64,000 nt of DNA, taken from NCBI RefSeq assembly GCF_033807715.1, contig NC_084587.1:20073017-20137016 (forward strand), in the 5' to 3' direction. The position numbers and the translations under genes are program-made. Each line of letters opens with the position of its first letter. Position 1 is the stretch's first letter. Source of the stretch: Cololabis saira. Taxonomy: Eukaryota; Chordata; Actinopteri; Beloniformes; Belonidae. The notes beneath the pieces were generated by a model. The model had not been told where the DNA came from. It saw only the letters and a list, made by a program, of their open reading frames with translations, and ran no database searches. Shown here piece after piece: positions 12,650 through 24,606 of the stretch.

Positions 12650-13510
12650 GTGGAATCAATTTAAGTTGCCTTCCCATGGAGGCACACAATGCCAAGGCAT
12701 TTTTTTCTGCCGAGTAAAATGTATGACAAATATTAGATTTCCATTGGTAGTAAATGATATAACATTAAAAAAAACTGTTAATTGATCATATAAAAGAATT
12801 AGTGACAGAAAAGAGCAAAATTAATTGGACAAAACTGTTTTTTTTTTTTCAAGATTTTGTCTTTATACACCAGCAAAATGGAAATAAAATCAAACAATCA
12901 AGATGTGATCAAAGTGTAGCTTTTTGGGAACAAAACATTTTAAGTGAAGTACCTCAATTTTCAAAATGTCCAAAAATAAGTTAATTGGCCGGGTGCGATC
13001 TGTTCTCCTGTCAAGACAAAAAAGCAGATAAAAGGTCTGATGTTCGTATTAGGTGTTGAAATGGCATTTAGCAGCTGTTTGACAGATGTTTGTTGGTTTC
13101 CAACCGAGGTACAAACCATGGTAATGTTCAAGAGCAGGAAATCCGGATCAGAAGTTGCCAGAAAACATCTAAAAAAGCAGATGTTCTGAAATGGCATCCT
13201 TCGGACGAATGAAACCAAGATAAACTAATATAAGAATGATGGGAAATAAAAGGTATATAGAAGGAAAGAAAGACCTTGTGATCCAAAGCAGACCGTGTTA
13301 TGTGTCCAACACGGTGGAGGCAGTGTTATGGTACGTATGTGTGAGTCTGAGTGCCACTGGAACGGGTTCACTGGTGTTTATTGATGATGTGACTTTCGAC
13401 AGGAGTACCAAAAAACACAAACATCCGTGTAGGTGTTCACGATTACTCCCATTCAGCCAAATTCTGCAAAAGTCAAAGGAAGGTGCTTCACATTTCACAT
13501 GGATAATGAC
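12650..13510 (+). mobile_element. Tc1/mariner-like transposon relic (different family from 18105-19346)
   Basis: The translation at 13311-13420 reads as a decayed Tc1 transposase: a frame-disrupted VQHGGGSVMVW-like block, then SATGTGSLVFIDDVTFDRS, which matches the region between the first and second catalytic aspartates of Tc1 enzymes. Upstream, near 13203-13223, a SDE.TK-like trace of the first catalytic aspartate is seen in another frame. The left edge is placed near the TACAGTGGAATC text at 12650; the right edge is not defined. Many frame shifts and stops: no active enzyme. Confidence 0.65.
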
Positions 13511-13644
13511 CTTAAACCCTGCAAGGCGCTTATGCTTGGGTCAAAATGACCCAAGCAGGAACGAATGCCCAACCATTAGCTCCTTGCAACATACCGTACT
13601 CCAAAGCAACTGAAGACTGTTGAAGGTAAACATTCTTCACTGAC

Positions 13645-14022
13645 TAAAGGCTGAAATATGCTTCTGCGTCACACCAACGCAGAGCACACGCCGCAGCCGT
13701 GACGCCGTGCTGAACCCTTCAGACTTCTCCGTCTCTCCATTTGGTCGCGGTGCAGTACCCCCCGCGGCCGCTAGTTAGCGATCTTTTTCTGAATGGTTTA
13801 TCCGATATTTTAAGAAATGAGACTCTCTAGCGCCACCCTTCACCACGACGGCCGTTGGGGGTACTGCAGCCAACAGTGAAGCCGGCACGGGAGAACGGGG
13901 AGAACGCACATGCAGCGTCATGTGACGTCACATCCGCAGCCCAGCGCGGGAAATTCGGGACCGAATTGCAGCACATTTTGCAGCACACAGCCTGTTCAAG
14001 GCAACGGAGAGATACACTAGAG
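13645..14022. repeat. GC-rich dispersed repeat interrupted by hAT copy 2
   Basis: Begins 'aaggctgaaatatgcttctg', similar in shape to the AGGCTGATTTATGGTTC end of the palindromic MITEs but more diverged, and continues as a GC-rich non-coding block. The hAT copy at 14023 interrupts it, and sequence after 15510 may be its continuation. Assignment to the same superfamily is inference. Confidence 0.4.
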
Positions 14023-14839
14023 CAGTGATTCTTAACCATAGGGCCGCGGCCCACACTTGGGCCGCGAGCGCCATCTAGTGGGCCGCCAAAAATAATTCAG
14101 TTTTGTACGTGTGGGCCGCGAGGGCCGCGGGACTGCATAGCAACTCCCAACCAAATGAGGAGAAGAAGACACTCAGCTAGCTGTACGTGTAATAGTAAGA
14201 GAAATGGTGTGTCTTTACAGAGAAAATCCTTCATTTTGCACAGAGTAGGTTTAGATCCGCCAGGATCAGGGATCGATTAATTGGGTCTGCGCCCAGAGCG
14301 AGCGAGCGCGGCGTGATCATCTATCCCGGGGCGTCCCCGCGGCCGGGGAGCGCGACTGAGACTGCCGCTCGGGCGGCGGGCTCCGTCGTTACTGCTGAAG
14401 GATGGTAGATGTAGATGCGTGGGCTGTCGTGTCTGCTGGACTGGACTGTTCGGGCTTTCGAAAAAGCATCGGAAAGTAACTGCTGCAGCGCGACCAGAGA
14501 GCTGCGGTGCGGGCTGTGCCCGTCGCAGCTGATCAGGCTCGGATGAACTCGACACACTGAGTCCTGACAACTTATTAATGTAAATAACTTAAAGTAAAAT
14601 CAAACTAAGTTTTGTCCTCGCTGTATTTTTAAATATGCAACCCGGCATGGACAAATTCATCCTGTTCAGTCTTCCCACTGGGACAAAACCAGTGTCTCAT
14701 ACGTTCAGAGACTGTGGCGTTCAAAGTGCGAAAGTGAAACGCCACTGAAACAAAACACAAAGTTTTTCATCAAACATATCCACTCAAGTCTGAACTGAAG
14801 TCACAGAAAATAAACTGACCATCTTAAAACATCCTGCCC

Positions 14840-14932
14840 ATGTTTGGGTCCAGATACAGCTGTGAAGCAGCTTTCTCCACAGTGAACATAATTAAAACTA
14901 AATATCGTTTCAGGCTCATCAATGAGCACCTT
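14840..14932 (+). pseudogene. hAT transposase C-terminal dimerisation remnant
   Basis: 31 open codons with the pattern FGS.YSCE.AFS..N..K.KYR..L.NEHL, diagnostic of the hATC dimerisation domain. No catalytic core is present, so this is only a fragment of the parental transposase. Copy 1 retains just the last part (KTKYRSRLINEH-like) at about 6640-6680. Confidence 0.85.
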
Positions 14933-15267
14933 CTCATGATAACCTGACACCATCCAGCCCAGATTTAAAGTCCTGACAGGAGAAGTTAGAGCTCAGTTCT
15001 CTCACTGAACAACAGAAAGTGGGGGCATAAGATTATAAGAGGGGAAGAAAGAAAAACTGCAAAACTGTTAAATTGTTAAGATGTGTTTATATTAATTTAG
15101 TATAAAAATGTGTTGAGACAATTAAAAAAGAAAAGGGGAAATTCAAACTGCTGGTAGAGAAATAAAATAAGATAGCATTTGAAAAATAAAATAAAATCTA
15201 CTTTATTTTTAAGAGAAAAAAATATGTTTAATTCAAGTTAAACATGTTAATTGGCAAATATGTACTT

Positions 15268-15272
<5 letters not shown>

Positions 15273-15342
<70 letters not shown>
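15273..15342. repeat. (TA)n microsatellite inside hAT copy 2
   Basis: About 35 TA units at the position homologous to 7073-7131 in copy 1. Confidence 0.95.
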
Positions 15343-15344
<2 letters not shown>

Positions 15345-16123
15345 GATGTTCTGGACCTTCGCTTGAGTACATTTTCTCTAAATGGACCTCTTAAAGTTTT
15401 AGTTGAATACCCCTGCTATACAGTGTTTATATTTAATGGGCCCTGGGCCACTCTGTACTGAAAAAATTGGGCCCCAAGGTCAGAAAGGTTAAGAACCCCT
15501 GCACTAGAGGGCTCATTCTTTTGGGTTTGGAACGCTTCATCTGACATTATTACTAGAAAACTTAAAATGTATACGGATTTTTTTCATAAATCTTGCCACA
15601 ATCCGGCCTCAAGCTCCTTTAAGTCTGTTACTTGATCTCAGCCAAATTTCCATTGATTTTTTTTCATTGAAGCCAAGCTGAAGGCAGACAGGCCCCACCA
15701 ACGAGCAGCAGACGAACGTGGCTGCTGTGAAGGTCTGGCAGGGAGGAAACTTGGTGGTGTAGTCTATTTTGTGATGTTTATAGGCCCAGACTTTAAACTT
15801 TAAAGTATAAAGCATTTTCATCCAAGCATGAAAAATTATTATATTTGCAATTATTGAACTTTATCCAAATACTTGGATACGAAAATAGAGGTATTATTGG
15901 CTGTAAGTCCTTAATGGTAAATATATTTTTGTGGAACATCATACATTAAAGCTCAAAGTCTATGATTTGAAAAAATAAATGAAGAAAAAAAACCTCGACT
16001 GTTTTATTTGAAATCTACTGAGGCGGTGAACAAAGGCAAAATAACTCTGTTGTTAATGCTGAAAACATTTGCATTTATATCAAGAGTAATATAACCAGCC
16101 AACACTTCAAATGAGGAGTTTCT

Positions 16124-16143
16124 GTGTGTGTGTGTGTGTGTGT
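16124..16143. repeat. (TG)n microsatellite
   Basis: About ten TG units in non-coding sequence between two elements. Confidence 0.8.
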
Positions 16144-16589
16144 TTTGTATATTTTTAAATAAAACTATTCCTCCTGGGCACCATCTTCAAAGATAAATAA
16201 TGAAGACACTTTCCACTTCTCAGGATTTATTTTCGTGGAGGTAGTGAAACACATAGCATCAGCCAGGAGGTTTGTTTTGTACATTTCTCAAGCTCAGCAG
16301 CTCTCTTGTGTTTTACATGAAGTTGTGGAAAATGCAGGAAGAGCTACAAATGACCAGCCTTCCAACTAGTCTTGAAAAGAAACGTCTTCTCTCTATAAAC
16401 AAGAGCATCAAAGAAATCATGAGCTGTACACGGACCTTTGGATGTACGTTCACAGTATGGAAATAAAGTGAGTTAGCGATTATTTTCCCAAACAACTAGA
16501 GATCCAAATTAATTAATTAAAATGCGGTATAAATAGATAAGAGATCCCCTAGATCTCGACAAATATTTGTGACATGCTTCGGTCAAAAT

Positions 16590-17545
16590 TCCACAGAAAC
16601 TGAACTGAACAGAAACCAGACACGGAGAAGCCGCGTTCAGCTTCTATGCTCCACACGTCTGGAACAAACTGCCAGAAAGCCTCAGATCCGCGGATACACT
16701 TTAAATTCTAATTTTATTTAAATCCAGGTTGAAGACACACCTGTTCTCAGCTGTATTTGAATAAAGCTCCAACTCTGCACTGTTATTTTTAAGCTTGAGT
16801 TTTCAAAACTTGATCATATTTTAATTCCTTTTTGTAATTTTTTTCTTTCTTTCATTTTGTTCCAATTTTAAATTGTGCTTCTTTTTTTTAATTCTCTACA
16901 ATGTGACAATGTCTGAAGCCCCGTTTTCACCAAGTGGTTCGATACGGTCGGTTATGGTTCAGTATGGCTTAAAATGGTCCAGTCAATTCAGGTGAGCATT
17001 TCCACTGCATGTCAGACCGCCGAGTCAGGGCGCATGTGGGGTGTAGACCAAACACCTAGTGTGGCGTCATAGTAGTGCAACGACAACAAAAGCAAAGCTC
17101 CCATAGAGAAGCTACCAACAGTGACAATTGAGGTCATCCAGCAACGTGTTTGTGTTATGCTTGGCTTCTGGTACTTTGTATGTACAATCCATGCCACGCT
17201 GTTTGAGAGATTGTGGGCAGCGAAGAGTGTCTACAAGTGCTCGCACTAGCTTCGCGCTTGCTTTTGTCATTGGTAGCGGCGTTTTCTGCCAATCAACGGA
17301 TTGTATCATGTGACGCCAATTGCTCTGCCTTTACCGTACTATACCATTTTTCTATGGACCTACAAACAACTGCGGCCCAGAAATGGTACGGTTCGGTTCG
17401 GTTTTATGGGACCATTTTATAATGGAAAGACACAAAATACTGTACAGGACTGTACCGAACTGCTTGGTCGAAACGGGGCTTTAATATCTGCAAAGCACTT
17501 TGAATCACCTTGTTGAATTGTGCTATGAAAATAAACTTGTCTTAC
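16590..17545 (+). mobile_element. LINE 3' end remnant, plus strand, split by a MITE
   Basis: 16630-16692 encodes AAFSFYAPHVWNKLPESLRS, the C-terminal motif of a common fish LINE ORF2. The text 'tctgcaaagcactttgaatc ... gaaaataaacttgtctta' at 17486-17545 is the usual 3' terminus of such elements. Between them lies the inverted-repeat element 16916-17481, so the LINE was interrupted by it. The exact LINE clade is not resolved. Confidence 0.65.
16916..17481. mobile_element. MITE with AAGCCCCGTTT ends, about 566 bp
   Basis: The left end (AAGCCCCGTTTTCACCAAGT) and the reverse complement of the right end (AAGCCCCGTTTCGACCAAGC) are inverted repeats that remain similar for about 32 bp. Inner subterminal sequence repeats the motif GGTACGGTTCGGTTCGGTT-like at 17386. 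No reading frame. It splits a LINE 3' end. A target duplication could not be identified with certainty. Confidence 0.75.
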
Positions 17546-18104
17546 TCTGTTTGGACCTATGGTTAACTTGCTGCTAGGTGGCTTAGGCTGGTCAGGTTTG
17601 CCTGTGGGTCAACATAGGTGACCGAGTAATAGGTAGTGATCTGGTTCGTCAACTTTTAAGGATCCAAAGTGAAGCTCCTTCATTTTAAGGAGGATGCTGC
17701 TACCAGAAGCAGTCCAGGTAGCATCCCTCAGATGTCCCATGAACTGTAGAAAAGAATGAGCGAAGCATCAGCGTCGTGACCCATGGGTTTCCCGAAGAGC
17801 CATTTTGAAACCTTTTCCATGTACTGCACAGCGCCACGATGCCTGGGAAGCCGACGGTAATGCCCTGTATATAATCAGAGTTACAGTAGTTGTGGCTACC
17901 AACTCCTTCAGCCGATCTGCACTGAACGAGTTGCAGAGTTGCCAGCAGATGCTGTCAGGTTTCTGTGGCAAAATCAGAAATTTGCAGCATTCAACCAACA
18001 CTGGATTAGTATAAACTGCCTATTACTTTCTTTGCTTTGTAGCATGACAAGGACTGTTGAAGACGTGATATCATTGTCTTAATCATAGCCAGTGTTATAT
18101 ATAA

Positions 18105-19346
18105 AAATAAAAAACTAAGAAATCATATATGTATTCACAGCCTTTGCCATAAAGCTCAAAATTGAGCTAAGGCGCATGCTGTTTCCACTGATCAGCCTTG
18201 AGATGTTTCTACAGCTTAATTGGAGTCCACCTTTGGTAAATTCAGTTGATTGGACATGATTTGGAAAGCCACACATCTGTCTATATGGTCCCACAGTGGA
18301 CAGTGCATGTCTTGCAAATGGTCTTGCAAGGACTTGTCTGTAGACCTCCAAGACAGGATTGTCTCGAGGCACAAATCTGGGGAAGGGTACAGAAAAATTT
18401 CTGCTGCTTTCCAATGATTCCAATGAGCACAGTGGCCTCCATCATCCGTAAATGGAAAAGGTTTGGAACCACCAGGACTCTTCCTAGAGCTGGCCGGCCG
18501 TCTAAACTGAGTGATCGGGGGAGAAAGGCCCGAGTTAGGGAGGTGACCAAGAACCCTATGGTCACCCTGTCAGAGCTCCAGCGTTCCTCTGTGGAGAGAG
18601 GAGAACCTTCCAGAAGGACAACCATCTCTGCAGCAGTTCACCAATCAGGCCTGTATGGTAGAGTGGCCAGACGGAAGCCACTCCTTAGCGCTCATCACCA
18701 GGCCAATACCAACCCTACAGTGAAGCATGGTGGTGGCAGCATCATGCTGTGGGGATGTTTTTCAGCGGCAGGAAATGGGCGACTAGTCAGGATAGAGGGA
18801 AAGATGAATGCAGCAATGTACAGAGACATCCTGAATGAAAACCTGCTCCAGAGCGCTCTTGACCTCAGACTGGGGCAACGGTTCATCTTTCAGCAGGACA
18901 ACGACCCTAAGCCCACAGCCAAGATTTCAAAGCAGTGGCTTCAGGGCATCTCTGTGAATGTCCTTGAGTGGCCCAGTCAGAGCCCAGACTTGAATCCGAT
19001 CTCTGGAGATATCTGAAAATGGCTGTGCACCCACGCTTCCCATCCAACCCTATGGACCTTGAGAGCTGCTGCAAAGAGGAATGGGCAAAACTGCCCAATG
19101 ATAGGTGTGCCAAGTTTGTGGCATTATATTCAAAAAGACTTGAGGCTGTAATTGCTGCCAAAGGTGCATCAACAAAGTATTGAGCAAAGGCTGTGAATAC
19201 TTATGTACATATGATTTCTTTGTTTTTTATTTTTATTAAATTTGCAAAAATGTATTAAAAGAATTCAATCAAATTAAGAATAAGGCTGTAACATAGCAAA
19301 ATGTGGAAAAAGTGAAGCGCTGTGAATACTTTCCGGATGTATTGTA
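18105..19346 (+). mobile_element. Tc1-like transposon, inactivated (internal deletion, frameshift, missing left end)
   Basis: The plus strand reads as a fish Tc1 transposase: helix-turn-helix segment with RKWKRFGTTRTLPRAGRPSK (18447-18506), then VKHGGGSIMLWGCFSAAGNG, then FIFQQDNDPKPTAK with the second catalytic D. A deletion joins the residues after RRKPLLS directly to AHHQAN at about 18690, removing the first catalytic D. A 7-base deletion near 19000 removes the third catalytic residue's context (LNPIEHLW) and shifts the frame. The frame resumes as WRYLKMAVHPRFPSNP and ends at TKY-stop (19180-19182). The right end has the expected inverted repeat up to ...TATTGTA at 19346; the left end begins inside its inner repeat (18105), so the outer left terminus is lost. 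Confidence 0.93.
18246..19182 (+). pseudogene. Tc1 transposase pseudogene
   Basis: Coding remnant of the Tc1 element. The first open part runs 18246-19016 and the shifted last part to 19182. Two of the three catalytic acidic residues of the DDE triad are lost and HTAK is altered to PTAK after the second one. A typical active enzyme has about 340 residues; this has about 60 fewer in the core. It cannot act. Confidence 0.92.
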
Positions 19347-21843
19347 TGTCCCCTTTAAGTACTTTGTTTAATAATCTTAATTTTAATCTCATTCCAATTG
19401 TGCTTGCAGTTGCTTTTAGAAACCTACGTGTCCTGGACAGAGCAATGGCTGTCAGATCTTGCAGATCCCACCTGTCCCACTGTTGTGTCTGTACATCCTA
19501 ATCTGTGCGATTGAACCTTCCTGATAAAGTCACGGGCAGCTCTACAGCATCGGGGAGAAAAGGAGAGGTCGTGGCTCACTGCCAGCTCCGGCAGCAGTGT
19601 CAGACGCCTTTGAGCTGAGGATGCACAGGCTAATGGCTCTTCAATGTCCCCGGAAGACGCTGCCACAGCATGTTTCTCTCCTCACAGAGCTTTAAGAGAT
19701 GTCGAAACCCGATTCTACCTATTGAAGAAAAGTGTCTCTTTGACACAGAAAGTCTCTCTGGCATTTTGGTGGGGTGGTGGATAGAATCTGAGCACCTTCT
19801 GACATTATCCACCAGCATCGGTATATTTTGCAGGGGGGGGCGGGTTAACACCAAAGCAACTGAAAAAGACACATAAACAAATCTAACAAATATTAGGGGC
19901 ACTTTAACCAATACATGCGAGTCTAAATTTCTTGAAAATCTCACAAATTAAATTGTTTTTGTTCTTAAAACTTTTTTTCTTAAAATAAATGAATGTTATT
20001 GATCAACTCTGCAGTCGTCTTGGTTGTTAGCGGCTCTGTGATGCTGCTGTGTGAGTCATCACATAAACCCCGCCCCCACCCCGTTGTGATTGGTTGAGTA
20101 TGTTTTGTACAGGTGAAGTTGACAGTGGATGACAGAGAATTTCTGTGAAGGGAAGTTATACAGCTGGTGAGGCTCAGACACGCTGCTCTGTGCAACAAGA
20201 AAAGACAGGTTGTGTGAAAAAAAAATTATAAAAATCTAAAGATAGTGGTGAGGATACCTCTGTACTCACTGCAGTTATGCACACATTTGAAGTGCATGCT
20301 TTGTAGTGATGTGTGTGTGTGTGTGTGTGTGTGTAAGACGCGGCAGGGTATAATATAAATATCAAATAAAACCAATGGGGCCAGAGGTTTTAAAATAAGA
20401 GGGACAAAAAAAGCCTTAGAATTGGGTCATTGTACTTTGTGTACAATACTCTCATATTTATCTGAGCATTTTTTTTCTAGGCCAAATCCTCAATCTCCTC
20501 ATACAGCAAGTCAGAAATGGAGGCATACTCTTATTATGACTCTTATTATGATTATCATTTCTCAAAAAAAAAAAAAACAACCCATCCATGTTTGTGTTGG
20601 ACGCATATACACAGAGAAGTGATTTGTAAATGTAGGTGAAATATTCATCTTCTCATGGGAGGCTCAGGACCGCTTCCACTTTCAGAGGGTGGTTTTGGGA
20701 ATTGCATATGTGCTGCGCATTTAAAGGTTGTATTAATACTGGCTGAGATATGGAAATGGGTCCGGAAAGGATGCCTTAATATGCTCATGCATGCAGTCTG
20801 TTTTGCCTGTGGAACTCAGGCGTTTGTTCCTTTTCAGATCACTGGTGTTTATAAACAGTAAAAAAACAAAACAAAGAATGACTGCAAATAGTTGATTAAT
20901 ATTTTCTGCATCTTCTCTCCACAAGTCTCCATTTGATTTATTTTCTCTAACGCTACATGTATTACCTAATGCTGTGTAGTAGCACCTGCTTGACTGCTGA
21001 AACACTTGAGTAATAATGACAGAAGAAGGAAGTTTAAAGTCCACCTGCCGACAGCTCTTGTTAACGGTGCAGTGTTTCAGCAGGGGTAGAAAGTAGTTGC
21101 TGGCAGTTACTAACTAGGCAGAAGAAAGTCATCTTATGAATTAATTTCTTGTCTTTTGGAGCTCAGTGAAAATAATATGGTTTTTGATTAGTTGTCTTTT
21201 GAGTTCTCAAGCTTTTTTGAAACAATTTTCTTTAAAACAGTCCTGTTTTAGTCCGTCAGGCTTTATTCAGGTACAGCAGTTGTTTTAGTCATTTTTCACA
21301 TGATTTTTGTTTTTACATGATTCACTTCATAGACAGAAGGTCTAAGAAATGAAATGAACCTGAACCCGTTTATTAACAGAAGTGCCTCCATGTTTGGCAG
21401 TGGGATGATGGGGAATACACAGAGGAAGATCAACACAGTAGCAGTGTCCCTTATTCTCCCTCTTCTTTTCTGATCCGAAGCTCTCTGGGCCACTAACTCA
21501 TAAATGTGACCCCCCAGAGTGTCCCAGACACTTTCCATAGTTCAAGAAGCAGTGGTGTCCTTTCTGACACCAGCGATTAATGTTAGCTTTGTCGCTGCAG
21601 GATTTTCACAATGCTGTCATTGCTTCACGAGATAAATCGCTACTCACTGTAGATGAATTGTTCATCAGCACTAGATTTTTATCAAATGTGCATCCAAAGA
21701 ACTATGCATCTATTGCGTATACTCCAAAGTTTGGGAATTTGGAGTAGATATGATATGCATGTTCCCCAGTGGATAAACCCTCAGGATTTGTCCCATTATT
21801 ACCTTGTTTTGGTGCGAAACTGAACAACGTGTGTACAGATTAG
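19347..21843. other. Non-coding stretch with a small dispersed repeat and microsatellite
   Basis: No exon signal was found. 20010-20120 contains 'gtgagtcatcac ... cccgcccccac', which recurs in the same orientation at 38876-38975 just before a GSTCD exon, so it is a short interspersed repeat of about 110 bp. A (GT)n microsatellite lies at 20311-20333 and an A-run at 20564-20576. Remaining sequence is AT-rich and unremarkable. Confidence 0.5.
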
Positions 21844-22930
21844 GTGCGTTTCCACTAGCAGGAATTCAGGGTAAATCTGCTCGACAGGAACCTCTCACGG
21901 GGCCGACTGTCACTTCGGCCCCTTCAGCCGGCGTGTTTCCATTACACTGTAGCGCCACACAAGAACCTTTGACTGAAAAATAACCGGTGGCGGTAAACGG
22001 CCAGCAGAGGGAATGAAAGGAAGAAGAAACGCGTAAACAACAGATCCTTTTCTTTCTTTCTTTTTTTAAACATAGCTACACCGCACAGAGGCGGTCCTGG
22101 CTACTAAATAAATGAATAAGTCCACTCTTGCGCCGCGGTAGCACATACACAATGAATGGGAAAGCCGGCAACTGCCACCATTTTGCGCCCTCCGTGAAAG
22201 GGGCAGCCCCTTTTACGTTTGCGCCGCGCCTGCCTGTCGAATTGAACTTTTTTTTTTATTTCACCATGCCGCTGTGCTGTGTGTGCTGTGACGATATCTT
22301 GGCGCGTCCAATAGAAGAGAATGGAGAAGGGAGAAGAGAGAAAGTTGTGTCCAATAGGAGAGAAGGTGGTGGAGGCTCTGCGCCGAGTCTGTGCCCTACC
22401 CGGCGGTAGGAGTGGCGCAATCTGCTGCTTTCTATGTGAAAGCAGTAGAGGGATTTTTTTTTTTCTTTTTCTGAGAGCGCTCGTGCGCCCTCACGTGGAT
22501 TGCACCCTGGGCAGTCGCACATATTGCCCATAGCAAAAACCGGCCCTGACACCGCAATCGTCGCGATTGATATTAAAAGAACCCCCCCCCCCCCCGCCGG
22601 ACCACTATATTGGTGTAATATGCCAGCAAGACCTGATTGGTCCATCCATCGTTTTTTTCAGGTACTCTAACTGCATTAAATATACTCCTAGAAAGTCTCT
22701 GATCAAATGATTAAATGATTTGTGGTCACATGATTGAAGTTCACGTGAGAGGGCTAAATGTAATTTCTTGAATCAGCAGAAACCCCCCACCAGGTAGCCC
22801 CTCTCGGCCCAAAGACGTCCCTCTCCTACTACAGGGCCATTTTTTGGACCCGTAAAGGTTCCTGAAGGCCACATTACAGGGCTCTTCCTGATAATGAAGA
22901 AACTCGGCCTGGCCCTGGTCCCGAAAAATC
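21844..22930. mobile_element. Composite repeat, same family as 7945-8535, carrying a nested hAT
   Basis: Begins 'aggtgcgtttccactagcag', a typical terminus of a fish non-autonomous element, and shares several ordered blocks with 7945-8535: the C-run before 'accactatattggtg', 'tactcctagaaa', and 'cctctcctactacagggcca' with 'gttcctgaaggccaca'. It is longer than that copy mainly because of the nested hAT at 22086-22548. The right terminus is not recognised and may be truncated. Confidence 0.65.
22086..22548. mobile_element. Nested hAT-type element, 463 bp, TSD ACACCGCA
   Basis: An exact 8-bp duplication ACACCGCA flanks it (22078-22085 and 22549-22556). The left end is CAGAGGCGGTCCTGGCTA and the right end in reverse complement is CAGGGCCGGTTTTTGCTA, an imperfect inverted pair starting with CAG as in hAT elements. 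The right part ('cctgggcagtcgcacatatt') is familiar from abundant fish hAT elements. No transposase. Confidence 0.85.
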
Positions 22931-24370
22931 TACCCGTAAACATTTGTAAACGTTTTATTCTTTTAATGTAGCAGGTTTTGTTTAAACAGGGAAAAACTCT
23001 TGAGTTTCCTTGATCAAGATGGGCCTCAGCTAAGAATAATATATCATAAACACATAAAACTCATTATAATATTTACGTTTTGTTGAAATCTATGCAAAAA
23101 AAAAAAGACCAGATCATCCGTTTCTGGTGATTTTGGACATCATTCCAAGTGTGGAGGTCAACACGTTTTAAATACATTTTTCCAACATCTCAGTTTGAAT
23201 TTCAGGCACATTTGCAAGAATGGTGTCTTGGGAGCGAAGACGGTAACCTCCACAGCTTTTTTTTTTTAAGAAGAATATGGGTCAGTTTCAGCACTTGAGC
23301 TGAAACTTGAATCTTCTGGTTATATTTTCAAGTGAGTCCATCCTTTGCTGTTTTGTTAAACACAGCAAAGCGTGCACATAAAGGTCATATGACGTTTATT
23401 ATTATGCCTCACTCGATTGAGAGTCCAATCTCCCTTACAGCAGGTCTGAAGGAAAAGTGAGGAACCTCACCACAAACGTGACCAGTGTCCAAATAACTGA
23501 ATGCCATGGCTTTAAGAGACTCATGAAACCACTGATGGTGCATATTTTAAGTAAATTCCATCTTCTTTACTGTTGGATTTTATCACAATCCTCTTTGACT
23601 CTGCAATTTAAAATTTAAAGCATTCAAAAGCGTCACAAAACCTCCGTACCAAGGCCTCAGTGGAGTCTTGCACATAAAGAAAATGTCTCAGCCCATGTGT
23701 ATTACTCTGCCCAATACAGAGCAGAGTCGATACCTTGGAGCTGCTTGTTCAAATTAAAATTCATCTGCCACCTCTTGATTGTCGTCTGACCATCTCAGTA
23801 ATAGCTCGGAGCGAAAACATAAATTAGATTATCATCTTGCATATCTGCTCTTCTGTTGTCTTAAACAAAGCAGGGGAGTGTTGGATTTGTGTTCTTGAAT
23901 ATCAGCATGTGACCCTGCTGTAAATGTCTCATCAGTCTAAATTTTATGAAGCAGAAATGGCTTCCAGGCTGCACATCAACGGCTCGCTGCCGTCACGGTG
24001 CGCCAGGAGACGGAGGATGCAGAGGGTCCGCTGTACGCTCTGAGTTAATGGACTGCACACTACTGACACAGAAGCAGAAAGTTCAGTTTGATTCGGGCTT
24101 GGAAGCCGCCTTTTTATGCTGAGAGGTTGTTTGCAGTCCCTGGCTATCAATTAGATTCACACTGGTGAGAAAGTGGAGAGCGTTGAGCCGTTTACCATCT
24201 TGGTGCAATAACCATTATAGTAAATGGTTGTAGATCGTGATTTGAACTATTTTCTGTTTTTTTACATTTATGTATCTATATAGATGCATAAGTCTGGACT
24301 CTGTACCAGAAAGTTTAGAGACTCCGTTTACAAGTCGATCGATGTAAAATATAAAATATAGTAATTTACT
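22931..24370. other. Non-coding stretch, nothing recognised
   Basis: AT-rich sequence without splice-bounded open frames that resemble either neighbouring gene. The 23944-24150 open frame has no recognisable motif. Confidence 0.45.
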
Positions 24371-24379
24371 GACGTGGAA

Positions 24380-24605
24380 AATAAGAAATTTACTCTTACT
24401 CTTACTCTTACTTTTACTTAAAGTAAATTTAAAAGCATTTACTTTTGGATACTTAAGTACCGTACCTTTTAAAAGCAAGTACTTTTCTACTCTTAATCGA
24501 GTAATATTTTGACTGAGCTACTTTTACTCGTAACGGAGTAAATTTTGACCAGTAGTATTTGTACTCTTACTCAAGTACTGGGGTCGAGTACTCTGTCCAC
24601 CTCTG
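24380..24605. mobile_element. Terminal part of a dispersed fish repeat (ACTTTTACTTAAGTA-rich, ends CCACCTCTG)
   Basis: Dense ACTC/TACTTTTACT motifs followed by 'gagtactctgtccacctctg' form the recognisable right end of a widespread teleost repeat whose terminus in reverse complement is CAGAGGTGGACAGAGTACTC. Only one end is visible, so it is truncated on the left. Superfamily not established here. Confidence 0.55.
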
Positions 24606-24606
24606 C

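Larger units (their letters stand above)
14023..15501 (+). mobile_element. Non-autonomous hAT transposon, copy 2 (1479 bp, TSD CACTAGAG) with hATC remnant
   Basis: Same ends as copy 1 (CAGTGATTCTTAACC ... GGTTAAGAACCCCTG), with its own exact 8-bp target duplication CACTAGAG (14015-14022 and 15502-15509). The two insertions are therefore independent and not a segmental duplication. It keeps about 290 bp missing from copy 1, including 31 sense codons at 14840-14932 reading MFGSRYSCEAAFSTVN and so on. This is the C-terminal dimerisation (hATC) motif of hAT transposases, with the family's YSCE.AFS signature. The rest of the transposase is absent. Confidence 0.93.

Noticed and set aside
6042..15501. 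Segmental duplication explaining the two similar 1.2-1.5 kb blocks
   Set aside because: Homology stops exactly at the hAT termini and each copy has its own 8-bp target duplication.
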